Of a stretch of DNA of 64,000 nt, positions 41,476 to 49,807 are shown in pieces. A model generated the notes under the pieces. That model ran no database searches. It was not told where the DNA came from and saw only the letters and a list, made by a program, of their open reading frames with translations. Position 1 is the stretch's first letter. Each line of letters starts with the position of its first letter. The position numbers and the translations under genes were made by a program. This DNA comes from Flavobacterium rakeshii (GTDB lineage Bacteria > Bacteroidota > Bacteroidia > Flavobacteriales > Flavobacteriaceae): positions 124,001 to 188,000 of the forward strand of contig NZ_WOWP01000062.1 of assembly GCF_009741375.1 (NCBI RefSeq). The letters run 5' to 3'.

Positions 41476-42819
41476 TTATTCGGTAACCTTAAACAGCTTG
41501 TCTGAAAGGCGTATCCTGAACGGAACCTCAAAGGTAACCCTGTCACCTTTTACCGCAGTAGTACCCTCTTTACCGTTAACAAACATTTTGTTTAAAACCA
41601 GTTCCTGTTCCCCTGTGCTAGGGCCAACAATCATGATTTTATCTCCGGCATTAAGCTCGTGGTTCTCTATGGTAAACTGTGCGATAGATGCTTTTGTAAA
41701 GTAGTGGTCTCCCTTGCCAACAAGCACTTTTCTCACTTTTTTAACCGTTTTTGCCTTAGCAAGCGGAGTGCTCGTTACGGCATCGCCGGTTTTTTTGTAA
41801 GTAAGCCTGTCTGATTTTCCTTTTTTGAAAATCATGTTACCGTTCATAATACCGCGGCGAAGTGCTTTTTGCTCCTCTTCAGGCATGTGTATTACATCCT
41901 GGCAGGCTTCACTACAGCAGTTTTCGCTGGCAGCCTTACAGTCGTCACACTGAATAAACAATAGGTGACACGCCTCGTTAGCACAGTTGGTGTGGTTGTC
42001 ACACGGCTTACCGCACTGGTGGCACTGCGATACAATATCATCGGTAATACGCTCACCCAAACGGTGGTCGAATACAAAGTTTTTACCTATAAATTTACTT
42101 TCTATACCTTCGGCTTTTACCTGACGGGTGTATTCAATAATACCACCCTCAAGCTGGTATACGTTTTTAAACCCTTTGTGCTTAAAGAAAGCACTTGCCT
42201 TTTCACAACGAATACCCCCTGTGCAGTACATTAACAGATTTTTATCGTCTTTATGCTCGGCTAACTGGTTTTCTATAATGGGTAGGGATTCTCTAAAAGT
42301 ATCAACATCGGGTTTAATAGCACCAACAAAGTGACCTATTTCGCTCTCGTAGTGGTTACGCATATCCACCACTATAGTGTTAGGGTCGCTAAGCATGGAG
42401 TTAAACTCGTTTGCTTTAAGGTGTACCCCTTTATTGGTTACGTCAAAAGTATCATCGTTAAGGCCATCGGCAACAATCTTGCTACGCACTTTGATGGTAA
42501 GTTTCAGGAACGAAAGGTCGTCCTGCTCTACCGCCACATTTAGCCTGATGTCTTTCATGAACGGGTAAGTGTCCAGGTGGTCTTTAAAGGTGTAAAAATT
42601 ATCGGCAGGAAGCGAAAGCTGGGCGTTAATACCCTCTTTAGCCACGTATATCCTACCTAAAACCTCCAGTTGGTTCCAAGCCTTGAACAGGTCGTCTCTA
42701 AATTGTTGCGGATCTTGAATGTGCGCGTAAGCGTAGAAAGACAGCGTAAGGCGCTGCTTGCCCGATTGCTCTATAAGCTCGGCTCTTTCTTCGGCGCTTA
42801 AAGTGTTGAACAGTTGCAT
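41476..42819 (-). CDS. trhO: tRNA uridine(34) hydroxylase TrhO (YceA) with extra C-terminal barrel domain
   Basis: A 447-residue protein. Residues 1-135 hold the N-terminal acylphosphatase-like region and 139-234 the rhodanese domain with Cys199 in MYCTGGIRCEK (second Cys205). Residues 265-306 carry ten or more cysteines in CxxC-type pairs. TrhO makes 5-hydroxyuridine at tRNA position 34 using O2. Typical enzymes stop near residue 330-350. Here about 80 residues (366-447) are added, resembling the EF-Tu domain-2/peptidase U32 C-terminal beta-barrel (VGKGDHYFTKASIAQFTI...LNAGDKIMIVGP). ATG 42819 is preferred over an in-frame TTG at 42828. Confidence 0.9.
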   Translation of the reverse strand: MQLFNTLSAEERAELIEQSGKQRLTLSFYAYAHIQDPQQFRDDLFKAWNQLEVLGRIYVAKEGINAQLSLPADNFYTFKDHLDTYPFMKDIRLNVAVEQDDLSFLKLTIKVRSKIVADGLNDDTFDVTNKGVHLKANEFNSMLSDPNTIVVDMRNHYESEIGHFVGAIKPDVDTFRESLPIIENQLAEHKDDKNLLMYCTGGIRCEKASAFFKHKGFKNVYQLEGGIIEYTRQVKAEGIESKFIGKNFVFDHRLGERITDDIVSQCHQCGKPCDNHTNCANEACHLLFIQCDDCKAASENCCSEACQDVIHMPEEEQKALRRGIMNGNMIFKKGKSDRLTYKKTGDAVTSTPLAKAKTVKKVRKVLVGKGDHYFTKASIAQFTIENHELNAGDKIMIVGPSTGEQELVLNKMFVNGKEGTTAVKGDRVTFEVPFRIRLSDKLFKVTE

Positions 42820-42901
42820 GCTATACAAAAATTTAAGTTTCAGAAAGTTATGTGATATCTATGTATCTATATTCCAGGCTCTAAATGGAAGAACCGGGCG
42901 G

Positions 42902-42932
42902 CAAAGATAGGGAAAATCAGTTAATTGGCAAA
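42902..42932 (-). promoter_or_regulatory. trhO promoter (TTTG-N19-TATCTTTG on minus strand)
   Basis: On the minus strand TTTG (42932-42929) and TATCTTTG (42909-42902) are spaced exactly 19 bases, matching the Bacteroidota -33/-7 consensus. Transcription would begin near 42895, giving a leader of about 75 bases. Confidence 0.75.
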
Positions 42933-42951
42933 TAGAGTTATTTTTTTGGTA

Positions 42952-44511
42952 CTATTCTAAATGTTGTTCTGTAAGTATAATTCTTCTTATACTTCTTTTA
43001 TCATCGAATGGAACTACGAATTCATCTGATTCTTCTTCATTGAATTCAAATTCAATTTGTGGTTGTTTACTTGTGTTTATTAAATCAACATAAGTCCCAT
43101 AATCAAGAGAATAAATATTATACCTAATTCCTGGATTGTCTTTGTCAGAATATCCTCTCTTAACAATATGGATAACTCTTGCGTCAAATAATTTTTGGAT
43201 AATAGAATTTTGCTCTAACGTTCTAGACACTAAGAAAGATCTAGCCTTTTTCTTGCCTATTACTTCGTCAATAATTAAGCGAATCTTTTCGTGTAAAACA
43301 TTATCAAGGTTTTTAGCTTTATCATTTTCAAACCATTGTCGACTAGCTTCTACTACAATCTTTTTGTCTATATTAGAAGAGTTTTTTCTTTGAGCATCAA
43401 AAAAAGCGAGAGTAAAAATATTTATATAATCTCTTACAACTCCTTCTGAAGCTCTAACTAACTCATCAAAAGAGGGACTTCCTGTGAATAATGTTTGTAA
43501 GAGATGTTTGTTAGTTTTTATTCCATAATTTTCATATAAATAATTTTCTGGAAGTTCAGATTTTATATGTTTAAATAAAATTTCAGAAAAAGTATTAGTT
43601 ATCTCACTAGGGTTTCTATCATATACAAAATATTCATCAATATCAAGATTTGTGCTTATGTCGCTTCCCAATTCAAAACCTATATAATTATGTTTTTCTC
43701 TTGGAATTGTAAAACTTGATCTATACTCAAGAGCCCCGATTTTTAAAATGACCTCTGGGACAGGAATAAAAGACTTTTTTAAAAACTCTGCAAGATATGG
43801 TTGGATGTCGAAAGGTATAGCAGACCACTCATCTATGATGAGGAATAGATCGGCTTCAGCTTCTTTTAATACCCGTTGTAAATAATGATGTAAGTCTGGG
43901 AAAACTATTTTTTCAAATTCTTCGGTTTCAAATTCGGTAGTTCTTTCATTTTCATTACTCTTTGTGCTACCATTTTTAAAATTAACATCAATATTTGAAG
44001 GCGAGATACTAATATTATTTTCAGACAGTTTTTCTTTAACTCCTTTTTCTCTATTAGTGATTTTTTTTGATTTTTGAATTTCCTCTATTGAAGCCTTTGA
44101 GAGAGAAGCTAGGGATTCTAAAGCTAAATCTGAATTTTTATTTGGATTGTGAGCAATATAATTTAATATAGAATCAAATATTTCATTTAAAATATCAGTA
44201 AATAAAGACGAGCATCTATATTCAATTGACATTGTACGATCTGTAAACTGAGGTGAGCTACCTAAGAATCTACAGTCGATATAACAAGTAGTTTTACTAG
44301 GAGACTTATTTATAGTGTCTTCTAAAATTCTTAAAATATGAGTCTTCCCAGTTCCTCTTCTACCGTATAAAATTTGATTGTTATTGTTTATAAGTTGTGG
44401 GAGGATACCTACTTCTACATAAGAATCAATTATTTTGCTTATATCCCTTTGTCTTTCCGCTCTTTGTGAAATGCTAGAGACAGCTTGTATAACTTTACTA
44501 TCTTTTATCAT
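42952..44511 (-). CDS. ORC/CDC6-like AAA+ ATPase, stand-alone, very AT-rich
   Basis: A 519-residue AAA+ protein. Walker A is GRRGTGKTH (50-58), Walker B is LFLIIDEWSA (222-231), and residues about 180-205 are a charged insertion. The C-terminal part (about 390-490) looks like a winged helix (VIGKKKARSFLVSR...IIQKLFDARVIHIVKRGYSD), giving the ORC/CDC6 pattern. No replication origin or partner genes are nearby. Bases 43561-43620 have 13 G/C of 60, against 29 of 60 in trhO at 42601-42660. It sits alone between trhO and recA, so recent acquisition is likely. A defence or signalling role is possible; function unproven. Confidence 0.82.
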   Translation of the reverse strand: MIKDSKVIQAVSSISQRAERQRDISKIIDSYVEVGILPQLINNNNQILYGRRGTGKTHILRILEDTINKSPSKTTCYIDCRFLGSSPQFTDRTMSIEYRCSSLFTDILNEIFDSILNYIAHNPNKNSDLALESLASLSKASIEEIQKSKKITNREKGVKEKLSENNISISPSNIDVNFKNGSTKSNENERTTEFETEEFEKIVFPDLHHYLQRVLKEAEADLFLIIDEWSAIPFDIQPYLAEFLKKSFIPVPEVILKIGALEYRSSFTIPREKHNYIGFELGSDISTNLDIDEYFVYDRNPSEITNTFSEILFKHIKSELPENYLYENYGIKTNKHLLQTLFTGSPSFDELVRASEGVVRDYINIFTLAFFDAQRKNSSNIDKKIVVEASRQWFENDKAKNLDNVLHEKIRLIIDEVIGKKKARSFLVSRTLEQNSIIQKLFDARVIHIVKRGYSDKDNPGIRYNIYSLDYGTYVDLINTSKQPQIEFEFNEEESDEFVVPFDDKRSIRRIILTEQHLE

Positions 44512-44604
44512 CTTGGTAAGGTATTTTTAAATCTTGATAAATCTAAAAATTTATTTTAACATTTTTAAAAGAAAATTTTCATATAAGATTTTTTTCTATT
44601 AATA

Positions 44605-44634
44605 TTGCTACGACAAAAAAAAGCACTAATTTTA
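44605..44634 (+). promoter_or_regulatory. recA promoter (TTG-N19-TAATTTTA)
   Basis: TTG 44605-44607 and TAATTTTA 44627-44634 are spaced exactly 19 bases. Transcription would start near 44641, 15 bases before ATG 44656. This shows that the in-frame TTG at 44605 is a promoter element, not a start codon. Confidence 0.7.
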
Positions 44635-44655
44635 CTGGAAATTAATAAGCAAAAC

Positions 44656-45660
44656 ATGAGCGGAGATAAAGAAGCCAAATTAAAGGCACTGCAGCTAACG
44701 CTGGATAAACTGGACAAGGCATATGGTAAAGGTACGGTAATGAAACTGGGCGACCAGGCCGTAGAGGAAGTGGAGGTTATCCCTTCGGGATCGCTGGGAG
44801 TAGACCTTGCCCTTGGGGTAAACGGGTACCCGCGCGGAAGGATAATAGAGATATACGGTCCGGAATCATCGGGTAAAACAACCCTTACCCTGCACGCTAT
44901 TGCCGAAGCGCAAAAAGCCGGTGGTATCGCTGCGTTTGTGGATGCCGAGCATGCTTTTGATCGTCATTATGCCGAAAAATTAGGAGTAGATATTGAGAAT
45001 CTTATCATATCACAACCGGACAACGGGGAGCAGGCACTGGAAATTGCCGAAAACCTTATCCGTTCGGGCGCTATTGATATTGTGGTGATTGACTCGGTTG
45101 CGGCACTTACGCCAAAAAGTGAGATTGAAGGTGAAATGGGAGATTCAAAAATGGGTCTGCATGCACGTCTTATGTCTCAGGCGTTACGTAAGCTAACCGC
45201 TACCATTAGTAAAACACACTGTACAGTATTTTTTATTAACCAGCTTCGTGAAAAAATTGGTGTTATGTTTGGTAACCCTGAAACCACTACGGGTGGTAAC
45301 GCACTTAAGTTTTATGCTTCGGTAAGGCTTGATATTCGTCGTTCATCTCAAATTAAAGATGGTGACAATGTAATAGGTAACCGTACTAAAGTAAAAATTG
45401 TTAAAAACAAAGTAGCACCACCGTTTAAAACTGCCGAGTTCGACATTATGTATGGCGAAGGGGTAAGCAAAACGGGTGAGATACTGGATCTTGCGGTTGA
45501 GTTTGACATCGTTAAGAAATCAGGTTCGTGGTTTAGCTATGGTGATACAAAACTGGGGCAGGGAAGGGATGCTGTGAAGTCCCTGATTAAGGATAACCCG
45601 GAACTCGCCGATGAACTGGAAGAGAAAATTAAAGAGGCAATTAAAGCAAGTGTTGCCTAG
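44656..45660 (+). CDS. recA: Recombinase RecA
   Basis: A 334-residue DNA strand-exchange recombinase and SOS co-protease. The start is ATG 44656 ([13 protein letters not shown]), downstream of the promoter. Walker A is GPESSGKT (68-75), followed by DAEHAFD, the Walker B region [12 protein letters not shown], loop L1 [11 protein letters not shown] and loop L2 [34 protein letters not shown]. Complete with a normal acidic C-terminus. It has its own strong terminator. No LexA gene is nearby. Confidence 0.97.
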   Translation: MSGDKEAKLKALQLTLDKLDKAYGKGTVMKLGDQAVEEVEVIPSGSLGVDLALGVNGYPRGRIIEIYGPESSGKTTLTLHAIAEAQKAGGIAAFVDAEHAFDRHYAEKLGVDIENLIISQPDNGEQALEIAENLIRSGAIDIVVIDSVAALTPKSEIEGEMGDSKMGLHARLMSQALRKLTATISKTHCTVFFINQLREKIGVMFGNPETTTGGNALKFYASVRLDIRRSSQIKDGDNVIGNRTKVKIVKNKVAPPFKTAEFDIMYGEGVSKTGEILDLAVEFDIVKKSGSWFSYGDTKLGQGRDAVKSLIKDNPELADELEEKIKEAIKASVA

Positions 45661-45667
45661 ATAAAGT

Positions 45668-45697
45668 TAAAAACCCGAATTTTTTCGGGTTTTTTTG
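45668..45697 (+). terminator. Terminator after recA
   Basis: AAAACCCGAA (45670-45679) pairs with TTCGGGTTTT (45684-45693), followed by a T-run. Confidence 0.88.
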
Positions 45698-45762
45698 TGT
45701 TTAAACGCAACCTTTTGTGCATTTTAGCATCATATTTGTATAATGGAATTGAAAAGGTTTTT

Positions 45763-46185
45763 ATGAGAAAGCTGGTTTTGTTTTTTGTTACTTTATTTTT
45801 AATCACTTCATGCTCAATGGACGAGGATAATCCGCAGTTTCATGTGCAGTTTGTACCTGCCGTGGAAGTAACTATGCCGGAATACTTTGTGCACGGGGAA
45901 ACCTATGAGATAAATGTAAAGTACAAAAGGCCTACAGACTGTTATTTTTATGATGGGTTCTATTATAGTCAGGACGGTAATGCGCTTGTAATAGCCGTGC
46001 AAACACTGGTTATTGAAGATGCTAATTGTGAAAGCCTTGAAGATGTAGAGCCCGAAGAGGCTTCGTTTACATTTTCATGTAATCCTGATTATACCGGAAC
46101 CTCATACCTGTTTAAGTTTTATACGGGTAAAAATGCCGACGGACATAACACCTACATGGAGATGGAGGTACCGCTAGCACAGTAG
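45763..46185 (+). CDS. Lipoprotein of unknown function (140 residues)
   Basis: The start at ATG 45763 opens a lipoprotein signal MRKLVLFFVTLFLITSC with Cys17. The mature part is an acidic beta-rich domain with two pairs of cysteines (in RPTDCYFYDGFYY, EDANCESLED and FSCNPDYTG). No family is recognised. It stands 26 bases before the sigma factor and could be in the same transcript as the sigma/anti-sigma pair. Location at the outer membrane or periplasm is expected. Confidence 0.75.
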   Translation: MRKLVLFFVTLFLITSCSMDEDNPQFHVQFVPAVEVTMPEYFVHGETYEINVKYKRPTDCYFYDGFYYSQDGNALVIAVQTLVIEDANCESLEDVEPEEASFTFSCNPDYTGTSYLFKFYTGKNADGHNTYMEMEVPLAQ

Positions 46186-46210
46186 TAATAATTGCTAAAA
46201 CATAAATCTA

Positions 46211-46759
46211 TTGGGGCTTGAGCAGATAATACAGGATTGCCAAAACAACAGTATTAAGGCGCAGGAGCAGCTTTACAGGCTTTTTGCCTCAAAGCTGTTT
46301 GCAGTATGCCTTAAATACTCGCGCAATTATGAAGATGCTCAGGACAACTTGCAGGACGGTTTCCTGCTAATATTCAAAAAAATTGGACAGTACCGCTTTC
46401 AGGGCTCATTTGAGGGATGGGCAAAAAGGGTAATGGTAAACAACGTTCTTCAAAAATACAGGACAGAAGGTGTTGTAGAACTGGTTAACGAAAATATTCC
46501 TGACGAGGAAGACAGCCTGGAGATTGAAGATGACTCTATATCGATGGATTTTCTGCTTTCTGTGATACAGCAGTTGCCCGATAGGTACAGGATGGTTTTT
46601 AACCTATATGTGACAGACGGATTTTCGCATAAAGAAATTGCAGAGATGCTCAGTATAACAGTGGGTACCTCTAAATCAAACCTTGCAAGGGCAAGAATAA
46701 TATTGAAGGAAAAAATTGAAGCTCACAAGAGCGGGACTAAAGTACAGTCGGCAAAATGA
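46211..46759 (+). CDS. ECF RNA polymerase sigma factor, TTG start
   Basis: A 182-residue sigma-70 family factor. Region 2 is evident (KAQEQLYRLFASKLFAVCLKYSRNYEDAQDNLQDGFLLIFKKI), as is region 4 (LPDRYRMVFNLYVTDGFSHKEIAEMLSITVGTSKSNLARAR). There is no region 1 or 3, so it is an ECF type. TTG 46211 gives the expected N-terminus; no ATG lies in frame upstream. It overlaps the following envelope-spanning protein by 4 bases (ATGA), the classic sign of a sigma/anti-sigma pair. Confidence 0.92.
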   Translation: MGLEQIIQDCQNNSIKAQEQLYRLFASKLFAVCLKYSRNYEDAQDNLQDGFLLIFKKIGQYRFQGSFEGWAKRVMVNNVLQKYRTEGVVELVNENIPDEEDSLEIEDDSISMDFLLSVIQQLPDRYRMVFNLYVTDGFSHKEIAEMLSITVGTSKSNLARARIILKEKIEAHKSGTKVQSAK

Positions 46760-48609
46760 GTGAAAAAAAACACATAGACAGATTATTTCAGGAGAAGTTT
46801 AAAGACTTTGAGGTAGCTCCGCCCGACGAGCTATGGGGAAAAATTGAAGCCGAACTTCAGCCTGAGAAAAAGAAAAGAAGAGTTATACCTATCTGGTTCA
46901 GAATGGGTGGTGTTGCTGCTGCCCTTATAATAGGTATGCTGCTTACGCTTCCGTTATTTACCGGAGGGGATAAAGATGGTGATGGTATTGATACTAATAC
47001 CAACAAAGTAGTATTAGACGGTGCTAAACAAAACAAACAGGATAATAACAATAATAGCATAGTGCCTGCCACTGATGCCGAAAATGCCGTGGTTACCACA
47101 AGTGATGCCACTGATGATACTACGCTAAACCAAAACGGGCAAAATGGTTTTGGTTCTCATAACAATACGGCTACCGAACAACAGGGAGGTAATGTTTCAA
47201 ACACAACAAATAACAACAATAGCTTTATTAATACCGATAGTCCTGTAATTACCAACAGGAATAACAGTAGTAATAATGCCGTTGCTTATGATAATAACAC
47301 AGCAAACAAGGCTGGTAATAATACAAATCAGACTTCAAACACTGATAAACCAGGGAGCATCACTAACCGTAATGCGGTTATAACCGAGAACGGTATGCCT
47401 GCCACTCAGCAGGATGCTAACCGTGCTGTTGCACAACAAAACAACAATAGCAGGACTTCAGGTTTGGGTAATGATAGCGGAGGTGTTTCTCCTTTAAACC
47501 AGGAGAGAAATAATAATGACCTGATTGATACTAACAGAATTAGTAACAATGGTAATGATGCCGGTGTTGCGGTAAACAGTCAGGAGCAAAATCAGCAAAA
47601 TACTAATGGCGCTGTATCGGGTAACGATACAAACGGAAATACTGTTGGAGAAGAAAATAATCTTATAAATATCCAAGAGGGAGAGAATTTACTGAGCAAC
47701 CCTATAGATGCTCAAAATAGTGAACTGGCTGATGCCACTGCTGAAACAGATACAACTGCAGTTGATACAGAAGCCGAAAACGAGCTGGAGGAACTGTTCC
47801 GTAAAATGCAGGAAGAGAAAGACGAAGACGAGGCTGTAGCCGATGCGGTTAAAAACTACAAATGGAACATTAAGCCACAGGTTGCTCCGTTGTTCTATAA
47901 CTCTATGTCTCAGGGTTCGCCTATAGATGCGCAGTTTGCATCAAACAGTAAAAACTATGATGCCGATATGAGTTATGGTGTGGGTATTGATTATGCTATT
48001 ACCGACAGGCTTTCGGTGCGTTCGGGAATAAATACGGTAAACCTTAGCTATTCAACTAATGATATTGCTTATTACGCATCTATAGATGGTGGTACAAATA
48101 ATGTTGTAGCTGCCGGTAGAGCTGCTAATATTGTTGTACAAACCCAAGGACCTAATAACGGAGATGTGCAGGGTGTTATTACAAACGGACCAGGTGCCGG
48201 AACGGCAGTTACTTTTGCTTCTAACATTTTTTCTAATCAAAGTTTTGAAGGGCAAATGGTACAGAAAATGGGTTACATAGAGGTGCCGCTTGAAATGTCA
48301 TACAAACTATTAAAAAGCAAGTTTGGAATTAACCTTATTGGCGGATTCAGTACGCTTTTCCTTAACGATAATAATGTGAGTGTTGTGTCTAACCAAGGGT
48401 ATAGTACTGAAGTTGGTGAGGCAAGTAATGTAAACAATGTAAACTTTAGTACCAATTTAGGTGTAGGATTCAAGTATAATTTCTGGAATTCGTTTGAGGC
48501 CAGTTTTGAGCCAACATTTAAATATCAGGTAAATACCTTTAGCGGAAGTTCGGGTAACTTCAAGCCTTACTTCATTGGTTTGTACTCGGGTATCAGCTTT
48601 AAATTCTAA
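46756..48609 (+). CDS. Dual membrane-spanning anti-sigma factor: cytoplasmic head, one TM helix, Asn-rich linker, outer-membrane barrel
   Basis: A 617-residue protein. Residues 1-45 are cytoplasmic and end in a basic run (PEKKKRR); EVAPPDELWGKIEAEL resembles the head of anti-sigma proteins. One helix spans about 46-68. Residues 70-340 are a low-complexity Asn/Thr/Gln-rich linker. An acidic helix (about 340-365) leads to a C-terminal outer-membrane beta-barrel of about 250 residues, ending in GISFKF with the terminal aromatic used by the BAM complex. This matches the dual membrane-spanning anti-sigma factors described in Bacteroides thetaiotaomicron. It overlaps its sigma factor by 4 bases. 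Ligand unknown. Confidence 0.85.
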   Translation: MSEKKHIDRLFQEKFKDFEVAPPDELWGKIEAELQPEKKKRRVIPIWFRMGGVAAALIIGMLLTLPLFTGGDKDGDGIDTNTNKVVLDGAKQNKQDNNNNSIVPATDAENAVVTTSDATDDTTLNQNGQNGFGSHNNTATEQQGGNVSNTTNNNNSFINTDSPVITNRNNSSNNAVAYDNNTANKAGNNTNQTSNTDKPGSITNRNAVITENGMPATQQDANRAVAQQNNNSRTSGLGNDSGGVSPLNQERNNNDLIDTNRISNNGNDAGVAVNSQEQNQQNTNGAVSGNDTNGNTVGEENNLINIQEGENLLSNPIDAQNSELADATAETDTTAVDTEAENELEELFRKMQEEKDEDEAVADAVKNYKWNIKPQVAPLFYNSMSQGSPIDAQFASNSKNYDADMSYGVGIDYAITDRLSVRSGINTVNLSYSTNDIAYYASIDGGTNNVVAAGRAANIVVQTQGPNNGDVQGVITNGPGAGTAVTFASNIFSNQSFEGQMVQKMGYIEVPLEMSYKLLKSKFGINLIGGFSTLFLNDNNVSVVSNQGYSTEVGEASNVNNVNFSTNLGVGFKYNFWNSFEASFEPTFKYQVNTFSGSSGNFKPYFIGLYSGISFKF

Positions 48610-49742
48610 AATATATTTCTCAGGAGGGCCTTTACAAAAAGGCTCTTCGGGCATGTAGCAATTACCTTTAGGTCTTCACTAAGGGAGGTTTCCTCATCCA
48701 GAAACTTAAATATAAGCGAGGCTTTTCCTTTTTTAAACATAGCCGAAAATATACTACCCCCTTTTTCATTGCTTCGGTACAGTATATCCAGTAACAGTAA
48801 ATCATAAAACCAAAAACGGTTCTTTTTATAAAATTTCCTGAAATCGGTTTCCTTTCCTAGAAAAGCAATTAGTTCCTCTGTTTTCTTATCGGTATTCTTA
48901 AAGGTATAGCCCGTGCTGGCTTTGGTCCATCCTCCGGCGCTGCCTATATTCAGTATGTTTTTAGTATTGTTTTTCCAAAACGGATAGGAAGTCATAGGGA
49001 TGCAGCCTTTTTCGGTTTCGGTAATTTCATAATCGGTAATGCCAAGGTTGGTAAGGTATTCTTTTATAGCACTGTCATATTCTTCCTCCGGTAAAAGATG
49101 TTCAGAGAACAGAGTGTATTCCAGTAAGGCTGTGGTAGGAGACTTGGGCAACACATACATAAACCTTGTGTTACCCTTTTGCGGAATACTAAAATCCATA
49201 AACGTTGCTTTACTGTCGTCAAAAAAAGGAGTTTTGGTTTTTATAAACCAGCCTTTAAAATGCTGCTGTAAAACCGGATATTTTCCTTTTGCAGCGGTTT
49301 CAGGACTGTAAATACTATTAAACAGTTTATCGCAGGTGTAGTTTTCTGCTTCGGTATTTACCTGTACATGGGTATCGTGATCGGTAAAGTTAATAACCTT
49401 TTGCTGTACAATAGTTATGTTGCTGTGATTAGCTAGTTTTGAAAGTATATGGCTGTAAAAGTCAATCCCTTTTACCATTTTGTATTTATAACTCCCGAAA
49501 TCCAATTTCTTTTTAAAATCACTGCCATGAAACCAGGCACTGTCCCATTGCTTGCTTACAATGGTGTCCCATTTGCCGTTTCCGTTTTCCCAAAAGCACC
49601 AGGTGCGGTCGTTTTGCTGTTTGCTGCTACTGTCTAAAAGCAAAATGGGTTTATCGGTCAGCTTTCCTGCCTGTGCCATTTTATAAACGGTCATGAGGGC
49701 AGAAAGTCCGCTTCCAGCAAAAATGTAATGGTAATGTTTCAT
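48606..49742 (-). CDS. crtY: Lycopene beta-cyclase (CrtY family)
   Basis: A 378-residue flavoprotein that cyclises lycopene to beta-carotene. The start at 49742 gives MKHYHYIFAGSGLSALMT with the dinucleotide-binding GxGxxA motif near residues 10-15. Later family segments are DRTWCFWE, the charged FMDFSIPQ segment and GSAGGWTKASTGYTF. No other carotenoid gene is in the window, so the pathway is split. It converges on the anti-sigma gene with a 4-base overlap. Confidence 0.9.
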   Translation of the reverse strand: MKHYHYIFAGSGLSALMTVYKMAQAGKLTDKPILLLDSSSKQQNDRTWCFWENGNGKWDTIVSKQWDSAWFHGSDFKKKLDFGSYKYKMVKGIDFYSHILSKLANHSNITIVQQKVINFTDHDTHVQVNTEAENYTCDKLFNSIYSPETAAKGKYPVLQQHFKGWFIKTKTPFFDDSKATFMDFSIPQKGNTRFMYVLPKSPTTALLEYTLFSEHLLPEEEYDSAIKEYLTNLGITDYEITETEKGCIPMTSYPFWKNNTKNILNIGSAGGWTKASTGYTFKNTDKKTEELIAFLGKETDFRKFYKKNRFWFYDLLLLDILYRSNEKGGSIFSAMFKKGKASLIFKFLDEETSLSEDLKVIATCPKSLFVKALLRNIF

Positions 49743-49807
49743 AAAAAGGCTTATCACGATAAAAGTATGAATTTATCCTGATAAGCCCGAGATGTTATTT
49801 GGAGGAA

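Noticed and set aside
42820..42828. TTG start for trhO three codons upstream
   Set aside because: ATG 42819 gives the usual MQLF-type N-terminus; the extension has no support.
44605..44655. TTG start for recA adding 17 residues
   Set aside because: The TTG is the -33 box of a consensus promoter, and the -7 element lies inside the supposed coding part.
42952..44655. Replication origin next to an ORC/CDC6-like protein
   Set aside because: No iterons, DnaA-box cluster or partition genes are present; the flanks are promoters of trhO and recA.
47030..47770. Possible tandem repeats or CRISPR-like array
   Set aside because: The Asn codon-rich stretch is a low-complexity protein linker without regular unit length or spacers.
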